Source: Clostridiales bacterium
Lineage (GTDB): Bacteria > Bacillota > Clostridia > Lachnospirales > Lachnospiraceae
Length of the DNA: 57,385 nucleotides
Direction: 5' to 3'
NCBI GenBank assembly: GCA_020860565.1
Contig: JAJBUA010000015.1
Span: 1-57,385, forward strand
Notes under the pieces: model-generated
Seen by the model: the letters and a program-made list of their open reading frames with translations, nothing else
Database searches by the model: none
Told to the model about the DNA's origin: nothing
Translations under genes and position numbers: made by a program
Part shown: positions 9,073 through 17,075 of the stretch, one piece after another
Numbering within the stretch: position 1 is the stretch's first letter
Layout of the letters: each line of letters starts with the position of its first letter

Positions 9073-10203
9073 ATGGTGAAAGGAAATTTCAAGTCAGCAA
9101 TTTTATCAGCTGTGATATCCGCAATGATCAGTTTTTCCGCGTTTGCGTCCACCGAAATTACAACCGTGGACGTCCAGGCGATCCCAAGCAGTGAGGAAAT
9201 TGTTTCAGGGAGCTGTGAACCTCCGGAGTTTACCAGTGACAGTGTGATGTACTCGGTGTCTGCGGAAGATGTTTCGTCTTCGGACAGTGAGAATCCCAAG
9301 AAAGAGCGAACATATGAGATCCGTCTGGATGCCAATGACGGTTATGTATTTCCCAAGGAAACCAGTGTGACGGTCAATGTCACCGGTGTGAACAGCATCA
9401 CGAAAAAGGATACGGAGGATGAATCTACTTTTATTATCCGGGTAAAGGCATATCCTTATTATCAGTGGCCGGAGGTGGAGGATGTCTCAGAGGACGAAAA
9501 GAAGATCAAATGGGACAAGGGCAATGCCTCTAAATGGGAATATGTTGTTGAGTGGGAGGACACCAGCGGGAATGAAAAGTCAAAGCACGGTACAACCACC
9601 AACAATTATATCAATGTGAGTTCCTATAATAAAGAATATACCGGCAGCAACAGCAACCGTCAGGATGCGCAGGTAACCGGCTTCTCTGTCCGGGCGATTG
9701 GCAATGCGGGAAGTAATTCCAATGTTGTAGACGGAGTATGGTCCGGCAGCGCGGATTACAGTGAGTACGAGGATAATTACAGCACCTGGCAGGACGCATT
9801 TGAAGACTCCGGGACGGGCAGCACACAGACATCAGGGAGCACGGGTTCCTCTACATTGCCGTCCTATGTAGTCACCGGTACCTGGATCAGTGACAGCTTA
9901 GGACAATGGAGTTTTATTGATTCCAATGGACATCGATACGCAGGAGAATGGGCTGCCGTAGATAATTCCCTGTATGCGAATACCGCAGCCGGGCAGCCGC
10001 TGTATCAGTGGTTTCTGTTTGATGCCAATGGTTATATGGTGACCGGATGGTATCAGGATGAGTCCAGTGGCTACTGGTATTATCTTCAGGAAGACAGCGA
10101 CGGACAGCGGGGACGCATGGTGACAGGAAGTTATACGATTGATGGGACGACCTACAATTTCAGCGATGTGTCGGACGGATATCGCGGGCATCTGATCCAG
10201 TAG
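9073..10203 (+). CDS. secreted protein with C-terminal glucan/choline-binding-like repeats
   Basis: 376-aa exported protein. ATG 9073 follows GAAGGAG. The signal peptide ends near AFAS (about 25). Residues 75-230 contain two beta-sandwich-like stretches (one with RTYEIRLDANDGYVFP, one fibronectin-like around KWDKGNASKWEYVVEW). A Ser/Thr/Gly linker follows at about 245-265. The C-terminus (270-376) has aromatic-rich repeats of the cell-wall-binding type (GQWSFIDSNGHRYAGEW; YQWFLFDANGYMVTGWY; YWYYLQEDS). Such repeats bind choline or glucans in other Gram-positive proteins. There is no catalytic motif. It has its own promoter and follows the pilus genes, so it may be an accessory surface protein; ligand unknown. 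Confidence 0.82.
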   Translation: MVKGNFKSAILSAVISAMISFSAFASTEITTVDVQAIPSSEEIVSGSCEPPEFTSDSVMYSVSAEDVSSSDSENPKKERTYEIRLDANDGYVFPKETSVTVNVTGVNSITKKDTEDESTFIIRVKAYPYYQWPEVEDVSEDEKKIKWDKGNASKWEYVVEWEDTSGNEKSKHGTTTNNYINVSSYNKEYTGSNSNRQDAQVTGFSVRAIGNAGSNSNVVDGVWSGSADYSEYEDNYSTWQDAFEDSGTGSTQTSGSTGSSTLPSYVVTGTWISDSLGQWSFIDSNGHRYAGEWAAVDNSLYANTAAGQPLYQWFLFDANGYMVTGWYQDESSGYWYYLQEDSDGQRGRMVTGSYTIDGTTYNFSDVSDGYRGHLIQ

Positions 10204-10231
10204 GCCAGTCTGTTTTCCTTCACATTTGCTA

Positions 10232-10261
10232 TTGACAAACAGGCGTTTCTCAGCCTATAAT
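10232..10261 (+). promoter_or_regulatory. promoter of the Trp T-box/transporter transcript
   Basis: TTGACA (10232-10237) and TATAAT (10256-10261) are spaced by 18 bases, starting a transcript just ahead of the T-box leader. Confidence 0.8.
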
Positions 10262-10284
10262 TAACATATTCATTAAGAAAAACC

Positions 10285-10560
10285 TGTGAGGAAGAATAGT
10301 AACCGGCGAAGGAAAGGATACAGAGAGTCCCGGATGGTGGAATCGGGGCGTCAGGATAACCGGTGAATGGACTTCCGAGGGCGGCTTTGAAGGGAAATGA
10401 TTTTTCATATAGGAGCCGACGGGATCCCACCCGTTATCCATCGGGGCGCGTATGATGGTACGTGTAGTGAGCGGATGTCTTTCAAAGAGATGTCAATTTG
10501 GGTGGTACCGCAGAAGTTTATGCTTTTGTCCCATATGGTGTGGGGCAAAGGCATTTTTTT
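10285..10560 (+). ncRNA. T-box riboswitch with Trp (UGG) specifier
   Basis: Leader RNA that senses the ratio of uncharged to charged tRNA. Landmarks in order: GAAGAATAGTAA (10291-10302) at the base of stem I; the AGAGAG and GGTGGAAT elements of distal stem I (10323-10343); the specifier region GGTGAATGGAC (10362-10372) with TGG at 10368-10370 followed by the conserved A; the T-box core TGGGTGGTACCGC (10499-10511); and a terminator hairpin (10520-10554) ending in a U-tract. UGG is the tryptophan codon, matching the TrpXYZ-type transporter downstream. Uncharged tRNA-Trp should stabilise the antiterminator and switch the transporter on. Confidence 0.92.
10520..10560 (+). terminator. T-box regulated terminator
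   Basis: Arms 10520-10535 and 10539-10554 pair over 16 positions with several G-U pairs, followed by a run of T (10554-10560). This is the alternative to the T-box antiterminator. Confidence 0.85.
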
Positions 10561-10656
10561 ATGCGCACAGGCGGATAAGGGTATTTTGCAGCTGACACTG
10601 CATCCGCCTGGCGCGGCGAGTAAGAGGCGAAAAAGCTGCCTCTTACTCGATACTGC
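10561..10656 (+). repeat. terminator-following structured repeat, copy A
   Basis: The element begins immediately after the U-tract of the T-box terminator with ATGCGCACAG. Stem I is 10568-10576 with 10602-10610 (9 perfect pairs) and encloses a small inner stem around TGCAG/CTGCA. Stem II is 10617-10628 with 10638-10649 (12 perfect pairs, 9-base loop). The same architecture occurs at 21174 with compensatory base changes. It lies in the 5' leader of the transporter gene, so it would be transcribed whenever the T-box reads through. Not a family I can name. Confidence 0.75.
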
Positions 10657-10694
10657 TTCACAGACAACCAACAAAATCAAAAGGAGAAATGATT

Positions 10695-11801
10695 ATGATG
10701 AAAATGAATCTGAGAAAGTTACTGGCAATTGGCACGGCCTCCACTCTGGTATTATCGGCAACAGCCTGTTCCTCTGCATCCGCTACGGCGACGACAGCTG
10801 AAACAACGACTGCGGCTGAGACAGAAGCAGCAGCTGCGGAGAGTGCAGCCTCCGCAGAAGAAAGCACGGCAGAAGCAGATTCGGCAGTAACGACTGACAC
10901 TGCGGAATATAATATTGCGATTGTGAAGCAGCTCGACCATGCTTCACTTGATGAGATCACAAACGCGATTGAGGCGCAGCTGGACGCGATTGCTGCGGAA
11001 AAGAACGTCACGATCCACTACACCACCTATTCCGGTCAGAATGATCAGACGACATTAAAGCAGATCGGCGATCAGGCGATCGCGGACGGTGTGGACGCGG
11101 TGATCCCGGTAGCGACGCTGGCGGCACAGGTGATGACGGTGTGCGCGGAGGAGACAGAAACTCCGGTGGTATATGCGGCGATCTCGGATCCGGAGGCGGC
11201 GGATCTTACCGGTATCAGCTACGTGACCGGCACCAGCGATGCGCTGAATACCAGTTTCATTCTGGATATGATGACGGCAGTGGACGACGAGATCCAGACG
11301 GTCGGCCTGTTGTATTCCCTGTCGGAAGCGAATTCCGCCACCCCGATTGCAGATGCGAAGACCTATCTGGACGCGGCCGGGATCGCTTATACCGAGCAGA
11401 CGGCAAATACGAACGATGAGGTGATTACCGCTGTTTCCGCGCTGATCGCAGACGGTGTGGATGCCATCTTTACGCCTACCGACAACGTGATTATGGCCGC
11501 GGAGCTGGCTGTCTATGAGAGCCTCAAAGAGGCAGGCATCCCTCATTACACCGGCGCGGATTCTTTTGTACGAAATGGTGCTTTCGCTACCTGTGGTGTG
11601 AACTATACGGATCTGGGCGCAAGGACGGCAGATCTGGCTTACAGCGCCATTACGGAAGGCATGGAGGGAATGGATGATTATTATCTGATGGATGGTGGGA
11701 TTATCACGGTCAATACGGAGACTGCGGAAGCGCTCGGGCTGGATTATTCCGTCTACTCGGATATGGGTGAATTGGTCGAAGTGATCACGACAGAGGACTA
11801 G
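10695..11801 (+). CDS. trpX: TrpX-type ABC transporter substrate-binding lipoprotein
   Basis: 368-aa lipoprotein. ATG 10695 is 8 bases from AAGGAG; ATG 10689 is too close to that site. Lipobox SATAC gives a lipidated Cys25. A low-complexity Ala/Thr/Glu linker (about 27-68) is followed by a two-lobed periplasmic-binding-like domain starting YNIAIVKQLDHASLDEI. This is the ABC-substrate-binding family that pairs with a single branched-chain-type permease. The Trp T-box upstream points to tryptophan or a precursor as ligand; that is inference from regulation, since binding residues cannot be judged by eye. First gene of a three-gene operon. Confidence 0.88.
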   Translation: MMKMNLRKLLAIGTASTLVLSATACSSASATATTAETTTAAETEAAAAESAASAEESTAEADSAVTTDTAEYNIAIVKQLDHASLDEITNAIEAQLDAIAAEKNVTIHYTTYSGQNDQTTLKQIGDQAIADGVDAVIPVATLAAQVMTVCAEETETPVVYAAISDPEAADLTGISYVTGTSDALNTSFILDMMTAVDDEIQTVGLLYSLSEANSATPIADAKTYLDAAGIAYTEQTANTNDEVITAVSALIADGVDAIFTPTDNVIMAAELAVYESLKEAGIPHYTGADSFVRNGAFATCGVNYTDLGARTADLAYSAITEGMEGMDDYYLMDGGIITVNTETAEALGLDYSVYSDMGELVEVITTED

Positions 11802-11852
11802 ATAGGAGTTTTTTCGTAAACGGATCTTATAAAGTGAATCAGGAGGTATCCC

Positions 11853-12788
11853 GTGTTTTATATTTCGCAAACAGCTCTGGAACTTGGTTTCCTCTATGCG
11901 CTGGTTCCTTTGGCGCTTTTTCTGAGCTATCGTATCCTTGATATTGCCGATATGACGACGGACGGCTGTTTTGTGCTTGGCACTGCCGTCTCGGTGAGTC
12001 TGGCCGCGTCGGGGCATCCGTTTCTGGCAATTCCGGCGGCCATGCTCGCCGGCGTCTGCGCCGGTTTTGTCACGGCATTTCTGCAGACCCGTCTGGGCGT
12101 TCCGTCGATTCTCGCCGGCATCGTCACCAATATGGGACTTTATACCGTCAATCTGATGGCGATGGGCTGGAGCTCCAATATCAGCCTGCTCAAGACAGCG
12201 ACAATTTTCACGATCTTCCATGCGACGGGGATCGGCGGGCAGTGGTATGAGGCACTGCTGGCAGGTGTTGTGACAATTGCCGCGGGAGTTCTCCTTGTGC
12301 TTTTCCTGGGCACGCGGCTGGGACTTTCCATTCGCGCGACCGGCAATAATATCGACATGGTGCGGGCGTCTTCGATTAATCCTGCGTTTACGATCACGGT
12401 TGGCCTGTGTGTATCCAATTCGCTGACCGCTCTGTCCGGCGCCATGGTCGGACAGTATCAGAATACAGCGGATATTAATGCCGGTACCGGTATCGTAGTT
12501 ATCGGACTTGCCTGCCTGATTATCGGCGAGACGGTGCTTGGCCGCCGGTCGATGCTCCGGGGTGTCATCGCTGCCATCCTGGGTTCGATCATCTACCGCT
12601 TTATCTATGCCTATGTCCTGTATACAAAGATCATGCCGGTGCAGGCGTTAAAGCTGGTGACCGCCGTGATCGTAGCGCTGGCGATTGCTTTTCCGACCAT
12701 ACGGGCATGGCTGCAGTTTCAGAAGCGCAAGATGGCTGCTCCGAGAAGAGTGATTCCAAAGAAAAGGGAGGATAAGGATCATGCTTGA
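11853..12788 (+). CDS. trpY: TrpY-type ABC transporter permease
   Basis: 311-aa integral membrane protein with about eight hydrophobic segments and a basic cytoplasmic tail (FQKRKMAAPRRVIPKKR). The start is GTG 11853 behind CAGGAGGT. The motif AATGxNIDMVRASSIN-like region (RATGNNIDMVRASSINP, about 164-180) resembles the ATPase-coupling loop of LivH/LivM-type permeases. It lies 51 bases after trpX and overlaps the ATPase gene by 8 bases, so the three products form one importer. Confidence 0.88.
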   Translation: MFYISQTALELGFLYALVPLALFLSYRILDIADMTTDGCFVLGTAVSVSLAASGHPFLAIPAAMLAGVCAGFVTAFLQTRLGVPSILAGIVTNMGLYTVNLMAMGWSSNISLLKTATIFTIFHATGIGGQWYEALLAGVVTIAAGVLLVLFLGTRLGLSIRATGNNIDMVRASSINPAFTITVGLCVSNSLTALSGAMVGQYQNTADINAGTGIVVIGLACLIIGETVLGRRSMLRGVIAAILGSIIYRFIYAYVLYTKIMPVQALKLVTAVIVALAIAFPTIRAWLQFQKRKMAAPRRVIPKKREDKDHA

Positions 12789-13581
12789 TATTATCTCGAT
12801 TTCCAAGACCTTCAATCCCGGCACAATCAATGCCAAGACCGCGGTTTCCAATCTCTCTCTTCATCTTGACAGGGGAGATTTTGTGACGATCATCGGTTCC
12901 AATGGGGCGGGCAAATCCACGCTGTTTAATGCGATTGCCGGTGCTTTTTATGTGGATGACGGAGCGATTCTCCTGGATGGACTGGATATTACCTTTGTCC
13001 CGGAGCATCGGCGCAGCCGCGTCATCGGCCGTCTGTTTCAGGATCCGCTGAAAGGTACGGCTCCGGGAATGACGATTGAGGAGAATCTGGCACTTGCTTT
13101 TCTGCGTTCCACAGAGAATTCCCATCCGTTTTCGCGTATTTCCAAAAAGGATAAGAAGTTATTTCGTGAGCGCCTGTCGCTTCTGGGGATGGGGCTGGAA
13201 GACCGGATGAAACAGCCGGTGGGGCTGCTTTCCGGCGGACAGCGTCAGGCACTGACACTGCTGATGGCTACGCTTGTCACGCCCAAGATCCTGCTGCTGG
13301 ATGAACACACGGCGGCTCTCGACCCGGCGACGGCTGACAAGGTTCTGGAACTGACGCGGGAGATCGTTGCCGGAGAAAACATTACCTGTCTGATGATTAC
13401 CCACAATATGAAACAGGCGCTTGAGCTTGGCAACCGGACACTGATGATGGCTGACGGCAATATTGTGCTGGATGTAGGCGGGGAGGAGCGCAGCCATATG
13501 AACGTGGAGGATCTGATCGCACGCTTTAAGGTCGGTACCGGCAAGGCGCTCGATAATGACCGGATTCTGCTTTCCACGTGA
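12781..13581 (+). CDS. trpZ: TrpZ-type ABC transporter ATP-binding protein
   Basis: 266-aa cytoplasmic ATPase. Walker A is GSNGAGKST (39-47), the signature LSGGQRQ, Walker B ILLLDEHTAALDP, and the switch His is in MITHNMKQAL. It powers the permease at 11853. ATG 12781 lies inside the end of trpY with GGGAGG just upstream, consistent with coupled translation. Last gene of the T-box operon. Confidence 0.93.
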   Translation: MLDIISISKTFNPGTINAKTAVSNLSLHLDRGDFVTIIGSNGAGKSTLFNAIAGAFYVDDGAILLDGLDITFVPEHRRSRVIGRLFQDPLKGTAPGMTIEENLALAFLRSTENSHPFSRISKKDKKLFRERLSLLGMGLEDRMKQPVGLLSGGQRQALTLLMATLVTPKILLLDEHTAALDPATADKVLELTREIVAGENITCLMITHNMKQALELGNRTLMMADGNIVLDVGGEERSHMNVEDLIARFKVGTGKALDNDRILLST

Positions 13582-13642
13582 TGAAATTCTCCCGATCGGG
13601 TCCTGAAAGAGATCGGAGAAGGGGATCAGGCCTAATAAAACG

Positions 13643-13671
13643 TTGACTTTTTTTCTGTCCTGCGTTAATAT
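13643..13671 (+). promoter_or_regulatory. promoter upstream of the DUF5058-type transporter
   Basis: TTGACT (13643-13648) and TAATAT (13666-13671) spaced by 17 bases. A strong hairpin with a T-tract begins about 15 bases downstream, before the first gene at 13776. Confidence 0.6.
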
Positions 13672-13686
13672 GGGAAAGTAAGTAAG

Positions 13687-13714
13687 GGCGCTTGCAGCAG
13701 CAGGCGCCTTTTTT
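13687..13714 (+). terminator. intrinsic terminator, probably of the trpXYZ operon
   Basis: Arms 13687-13695 and 13700-13708 (one G-U pair) with loop AGCA, followed by TTTTTT. It lies after the presumed start point of the promoter at 13643, so it either ends readthrough from trpZ or acts as a very early attenuator. Confidence 0.75.
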
Positions 13715-13775
13715 GGAAAACAGCAAAGCCGCTGGTAACTGCTGTTTCTTGTGCTACAAGAGAGGAGAAATGAAG

Positions 13776-14483
13776 ATGAATGTTTCCGAATTGCAAAACA
13801 GTGCCGTGATGTGGGTGGCCTGTGGGATTCCGGTAGTGCTGGTACTGGCTCAGGCGATCGTCTTTGCGAGTAAAGCCTGGCAGGCCGGTCCGAAACTGGG
13901 GTTGACACAGGAGCAGATGAAAGCCGGGATGCGCAGCAGTGCGATTACCTCGCTCGGCCCGTCGGTCGTGATTCTGAGCGGGATGTTGTCGCTGCTGGTG
14001 ACCATGGGAGGTCCGGTTGCCTGGATGCGTCTGTCTATGATCGGGTCCGTGATGTTCGAGTCGCTGGCTGCCGGTTTCGGAACGGCTGCCGTGGGTGTGG
14101 AGCTTGGCAGCAGCGGGATGACAGAGCTGGCGTTTACGATGGGACTCTGGACGATGATCTTATGCTCGATCGGCTGGGTGATTTTTGCGACATTTACCGC
14201 GGATAAGATGGATAAGATTCAGAAGCGGGCGACCGGGAGTAATCCGGCGAAGCTGGCTGCACTTTCCACAGCTGCGGTGATCGGTGCGTTTTCTTCGTTC
14301 TGTGCACAGAATCTGGTCAAGCTGAATAAAAGTTCGATCGCTGTCATTCTGGGCGGCGCGATCATGTGGCTGATGATGACCATCAGCGAGAAGAATGATG
14401 TCAAATGGCTGCGTGACTGGGGACTGACGATTGCCATTTTGGGAAGTATGATCATCACAGCGCTGCTTCCGCTTGGCATGTAA
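13776..14483 (+). CDS. DUF5058-type membrane transporter subunit
   Basis: 235-aa integral membrane protein. ATG 13776 is 8 bases from GAGGAG; ATG 13770 is too close. Segments at about 8-31 and 50-75, further segments at 85-140, and a final set at 160-235 are hydrophobic. The start (MNVSELQNSAVMWVACGIPV) and the loop GPKLGLTQEQMKAGMRSSAI resemble DUF5058, a family of unknown substrate. It is followed by a second membrane protein and an M20 amidohydrolase, so the likely job is import of an N-acylated or peptide-like compound that the hydrolase then cleaves. Substrate unknown. Confidence 0.75.
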   Translation: MNVSELQNSAVMWVACGIPVVLVLAQAIVFASKAWQAGPKLGLTQEQMKAGMRSSAITSLGPSVVILSGMLSLLVTMGGPVAWMRLSMIGSVMFESLAAGFGTAAVGVELGSSGMTELAFTMGLWTMILCSIGWVIFATFTADKMDKIQKRATGSNPAKLAALSTAAVIGAFSSFCAQNLVKLNKSSIAVILGGAIMWLMMTISEKNDVKWLRDWGLTIAILGSMIITALLPLGM

Positions 14484-14515
14484 GTTGCAGATTGATCGAA
14501 TCAGGAGGAAATCAG

Positions 14516-15220
14516 ATGGAAAATACAAATAAAAATCAGAATGAATTAGATTTTTATGAAGGAGAATATATGCCGCAGATGAACCGGGTGGGCAAGGTAA
14601 CCGGTTTTCTGGGCGTCGCGGCAAGCTTTTGTCCGGCGATTGCACTGGCTGTCGTATATGGGCTGCTTCCGCAGCCGGCAGCGCTGCTGGCCGCATTTGT
14701 CGCGGGGGCAGCTTCCTTTGGCGTGCTGTGGTTCGTGGAACCGATTTCCTATTTCCCTGTGCTGGGGACGGTAGGTACTTATATGGCATTTTTATCGGGA
14801 AATATTTCCAACATGCGTGTGCCCTGTGCCAGTGTCGCGCAAGCGGCGGCCAGAGTAGAACCGGGAAGTCCGAAAGCTTCGGTGATCGCGACTCTCGGTA
14901 TGGCTGTATCAATTGTTATTAACCTTTCCGTTCTGACAATCGGTGTGATCCTGGGCAGTTCGGCCCTTGCCATGCTGCCGCCGGTGGTTACGGAAGCGCT
15001 GAGCTATCTGCTGCCGTCGTTATTTGGCGCGCTGCTGGTGCAGTTTGCCATGAAGAAGGTGAAGCTGGGAGTGATCGTTCTGGCATTTGGTATTCTGATT
15101 TATATCGGGATCAACGGCGGTGTATTTGCCTGGCTGCCGGGAGCGGCCAATTATCTGCCGGTGCTGGGCTGCATTTTCTTCAGCATCGCGGTTGGTATGC
15201 TGATGATGGGCAAAAATTGA
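14516..15220 (+). CDS. second membrane subunit of the DUF5058-type transporter
   Basis: 234-aa membrane protein. ATG 14516 is 7 bases from AGGAGG. The first 25 residues are acidic and hydrophilic (MENTNKNQNELDFYEGEYMP), followed by about six hydrophobic helices. The central loop MRVPCASVAQAAARVEPGSP faces an aqueous side. It pairs with the gene at 13776 (32-base gap) and ends 15 bases before the amidohydrolase. I recognise the pairing pattern but not a named family. Confidence 0.7.
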   Translation: MENTNKNQNELDFYEGEYMPQMNRVGKVTGFLGVAASFCPAIALAVVYGLLPQPAALLAAFVAGAASFGVLWFVEPISYFPVLGTVGTYMAFLSGNISNMRVPCASVAQAAARVEPGSPKASVIATLGMAVSIVINLSVLTIGVILGSSALAMLPPVVTEALSYLLPSLFGALLVQFAMKKVKLGVIVLAFGILIYIGINGGVFAWLPGAANYLPVLGCIFFSIAVGMLMMGKN

Positions 15221-15235
15221 GGAGGTATAATAGAC

Positions 15236-16408
15236 ATGATTCATCCGTTATTACAGGAAGCATTGGATATGAATGAGGAACTGGTGACAAACCGGCGCAC
15301 ACTGCATCAGATGCCGGAGCTTGGCACCCAATTGCCGCAGACGGTAGCATTTGTCCGGGAAAAGCTGTCGGAAATGGGAATTGCCTGCGAGGTATATGAG
15401 GACTGTTCCTGCGTAGTGGCAACGATCGGGCAGGAAGGAAAGTGCTTCCTGCTCCGCAGTGATATGGATGCGCTGCCGGTTGTGGAGGAGACCGGTCTGC
15501 CGTTTGCTTCGCAGAATGGTTGTATGCATGCATGCGGACATGATCTGCATGCGACGATCCTGCTGGGAGCCGCAAAACTGTTAAAGGCTCATGAAAAGGA
15601 ACTGAAAGGCACGGTAAAGCTATTGTTTCAGTCTGGTGAGGAAACCTTTAGCGGGGCCAGCTGCGCGATTGAGGCAGGCGTTCTGGAAAATCCGCAGGTG
15701 GACGCGGCGTTTGCCATGCATGTCGGCGGTGCGATGCCATATCACACACTGGCGTACGGACATTATGGCATGTCTTCGGTCTATGGTTTCCGCATTGAAT
15801 TGACTGGTAAGGGCGCTCACGGTTCAACACCGGAAGAGGGTATCGATCCAATCAATACCGGTGTGCATATTTATCTTGGCCTGCAGGAGCTGATGGCGAG
15901 AGAGGTTTCGGCACTGGAGGAAGCTGCTCTGACGATCGGCCGTTTTGAAGCGGGAAAAGCAAATAATGTCATTCCGAATACAGCGGTTCTGGAGGGAACC
16001 CTGCGCACCTTCAAACCGGAGATCCGCAGCTATCTGATTCAGCGAATCCATGATATTACGGAGTCTGTCTGCAAAGCATACCGCACAGAGTGGAAGATTG
16101 AGGTTTTGAGCGACGTGCCGGCGACGACCTGTGACGATACCTGTACGGAGGAATATCTTGCCAGCATTCATGAGGTGGATGGTGAGATGAATACTGTGAA
16201 TGCCTTCCATGCCATGGGATCGGAGGATTTCGCGTTTATTACGGAGCGCGTGCCGGCCAGCTATTTCTTTATGGGAGCAGGTGTCGCGGATGAGACGCTG
16301 TGGCGCAGCCAGCATAACCCGCATATTCTCTTTAATGAGGATGTGCTTGCGCGCGGAGCGGCAATCTATACCAAGGTGGCGATAGACTGGCTGAACCGGC
16401 ATTCATAA
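15236..16408 (+). CDS. M20 family amidohydrolase (N-acyl-amino-acid hydrolase type)
   Basis: 390-aa cytoplasmic metallohydrolase. The start region HQMPELGTQLPQT is typical of the amidohydrolase/HipO branch. Metal ligands lie in CMHACGHD (Cys96, His98, Cys100, His102, Asp103), FQSGEETFSGA and the late HAMGSEDFAF. A dimerisation domain follows about residue 180 (GKGAHGSTPEEGIDP). Members remove acyl groups from amino acids or peptides. ATG 15236 follows GAGGAGGT. It probably acts on what the two upstream membrane proteins bring in. Confidence 0.88.
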   Translation: MIHPLLQEALDMNEELVTNRRTLHQMPELGTQLPQTVAFVREKLSEMGIACEVYEDCSCVVATIGQEGKCFLLRSDMDALPVVEETGLPFASQNGCMHACGHDLHATILLGAAKLLKAHEKELKGTVKLLFQSGEETFSGASCAIEAGVLENPQVDAAFAMHVGGAMPYHTLAYGHYGMSSVYGFRIELTGKGAHGSTPEEGIDPINTGVHIYLGLQELMAREVSALEEAALTIGRFEAGKANNVIPNTAVLEGTLRTFKPEIRSYLIQRIHDITESVCKAYRTEWKIEVLSDVPATTCDDTCTEEYLASIHEVDGEMNTVNAFHAMGSEDFAFITERVPASYFFMGAGVADETLWRSQHNPHILFNEDVLARGAAIYTKVAIDWLNRHS

Positions 16409-16489
16409 GCCGGATATCAGGCTATTGACAATTGTCTTTATAGCTGTAAGAACAGGCTGCAAACAGTCTGAGACGGATGAAAAACGGGA

Positions 16490-16539
16490 AAAAAGCTCCG
16501 GAGAGTCAGAAAAGAAAATCTGACTCTCCGGAGCTTTTT
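16490..16539. terminator. strong bidirectional intrinsic terminator
   Basis: A 21-bp perfect stem (16490-16510 with 16519-16539), 8-base A-rich loop, A-run on the left and T-run on the right. It ends the amidohydrolase operon on the plus strand and the 43-aa gene on the minus strand. Confidence 0.93.
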
Positions 16540-16572
16540 GTCATTGTGTTGATGGCTTATACTCCGGTCTGT

Positions 16573-16704
16573 TTAGAAGCCGCGGTTTACAAGATAAGAA
16601 AAACAAAGGATACCGTAGACCGTAATTCCGGCTGCTACGATAGAAACCGCATTGCCGACAATTTCACTGTTTTCCTTCCAGAAAGTATGTATATTCTTCA
16701 TCAT
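16573..16704 (-). CDS. 43-aa single-helix membrane miniprotein
   Basis: Minus-strand gene starting at ATG 16704-16702 (second Met next), with a perfect AAGGAGGT site 8 bases upstream, ending at TAA 16575-16573. The N-terminal half is soluble (MMKNIHTFWKENSEIVGN). Residues 19-39 are hydrophobic (AVSIVAAGITVYGILCFSYLV), then a short NRGF tail. It is monocistronic and ends just before a strong bidirectional terminator, which argues for a real transcription unit. Function unknown; regulatory peptides of membrane complexes and type I toxins both look like this. Confidence 0.7.
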   Translation of the reverse strand: MMKNIHTFWKENSEIVGNAVSIVAAGITVYGILCFSYLVNRGF

Positions 16705-16970
16705 AATTGTTACCTCCTTAAACATTTCGAGTACGATCGGTCTGATGACCGGTTTCAGGGTTTCGTGCATTCGGTTTTCCAACCGACACCCATAGGATAC
16801 AGGAAATGGAAGGAAGAAATCAGGTGTTATATTGAGGAAAAAGGCGGCAATATTGACTTTTAAAATCAATGAGTTTCCGTACATTTTACGGAATGATATC
16901 GCCGGCGTTTGTATGTTTTTTCTATTATCGCTGTGCTTTTATCTGTACCGAAGTGTAAAAGTAAGATAAA
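16705..16970. other. intergenic region between miniprotein and rhamnose operon
   Basis: Upstream region of the minus-strand miniprotein. A short hairpin CGGTC-TGAT-GACCG lies near 16738-16752. I see no convincing minus-strand promoter and no further gene. Confidence 0.5.
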
Positions 16971-16973
16971 AAA

Positions 16974-17029
16974 TGTCAGTGAACAAATCAATAATTGTCA
17001 TTTTTAAACAGATCACCCTCTTTTATAAT
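16974..17029 (+). promoter_or_regulatory. rha operator and promoter of rhaB
   Basis: Two TGTCA half-sites start at 16974 and 16996 (22 bases apart). The second abuts a weak -35 (TTTTTA 17001-17006), with a perfect TATAAT at 17024-17029 after 17 bases. The block is identical at all but two of 38 positions to the one at 22360. A poor -35 with an adjoining direct repeat is the usual layout for activation by an AraC-family protein, here probably the one at 21379. Confidence 0.8.
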
Positions 17030-17075
17030 AATAGATAGTAAAACACAGGTGTGGTATCAAGAAAGGTGAAATAAC

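Noticed and set aside
16477-16863. 128-aa plus-strand frame
   Set aside because: It runs through a perfect bidirectional terminator and antisense to the well-supported 43-aa gene, and its composition is not protein-like.
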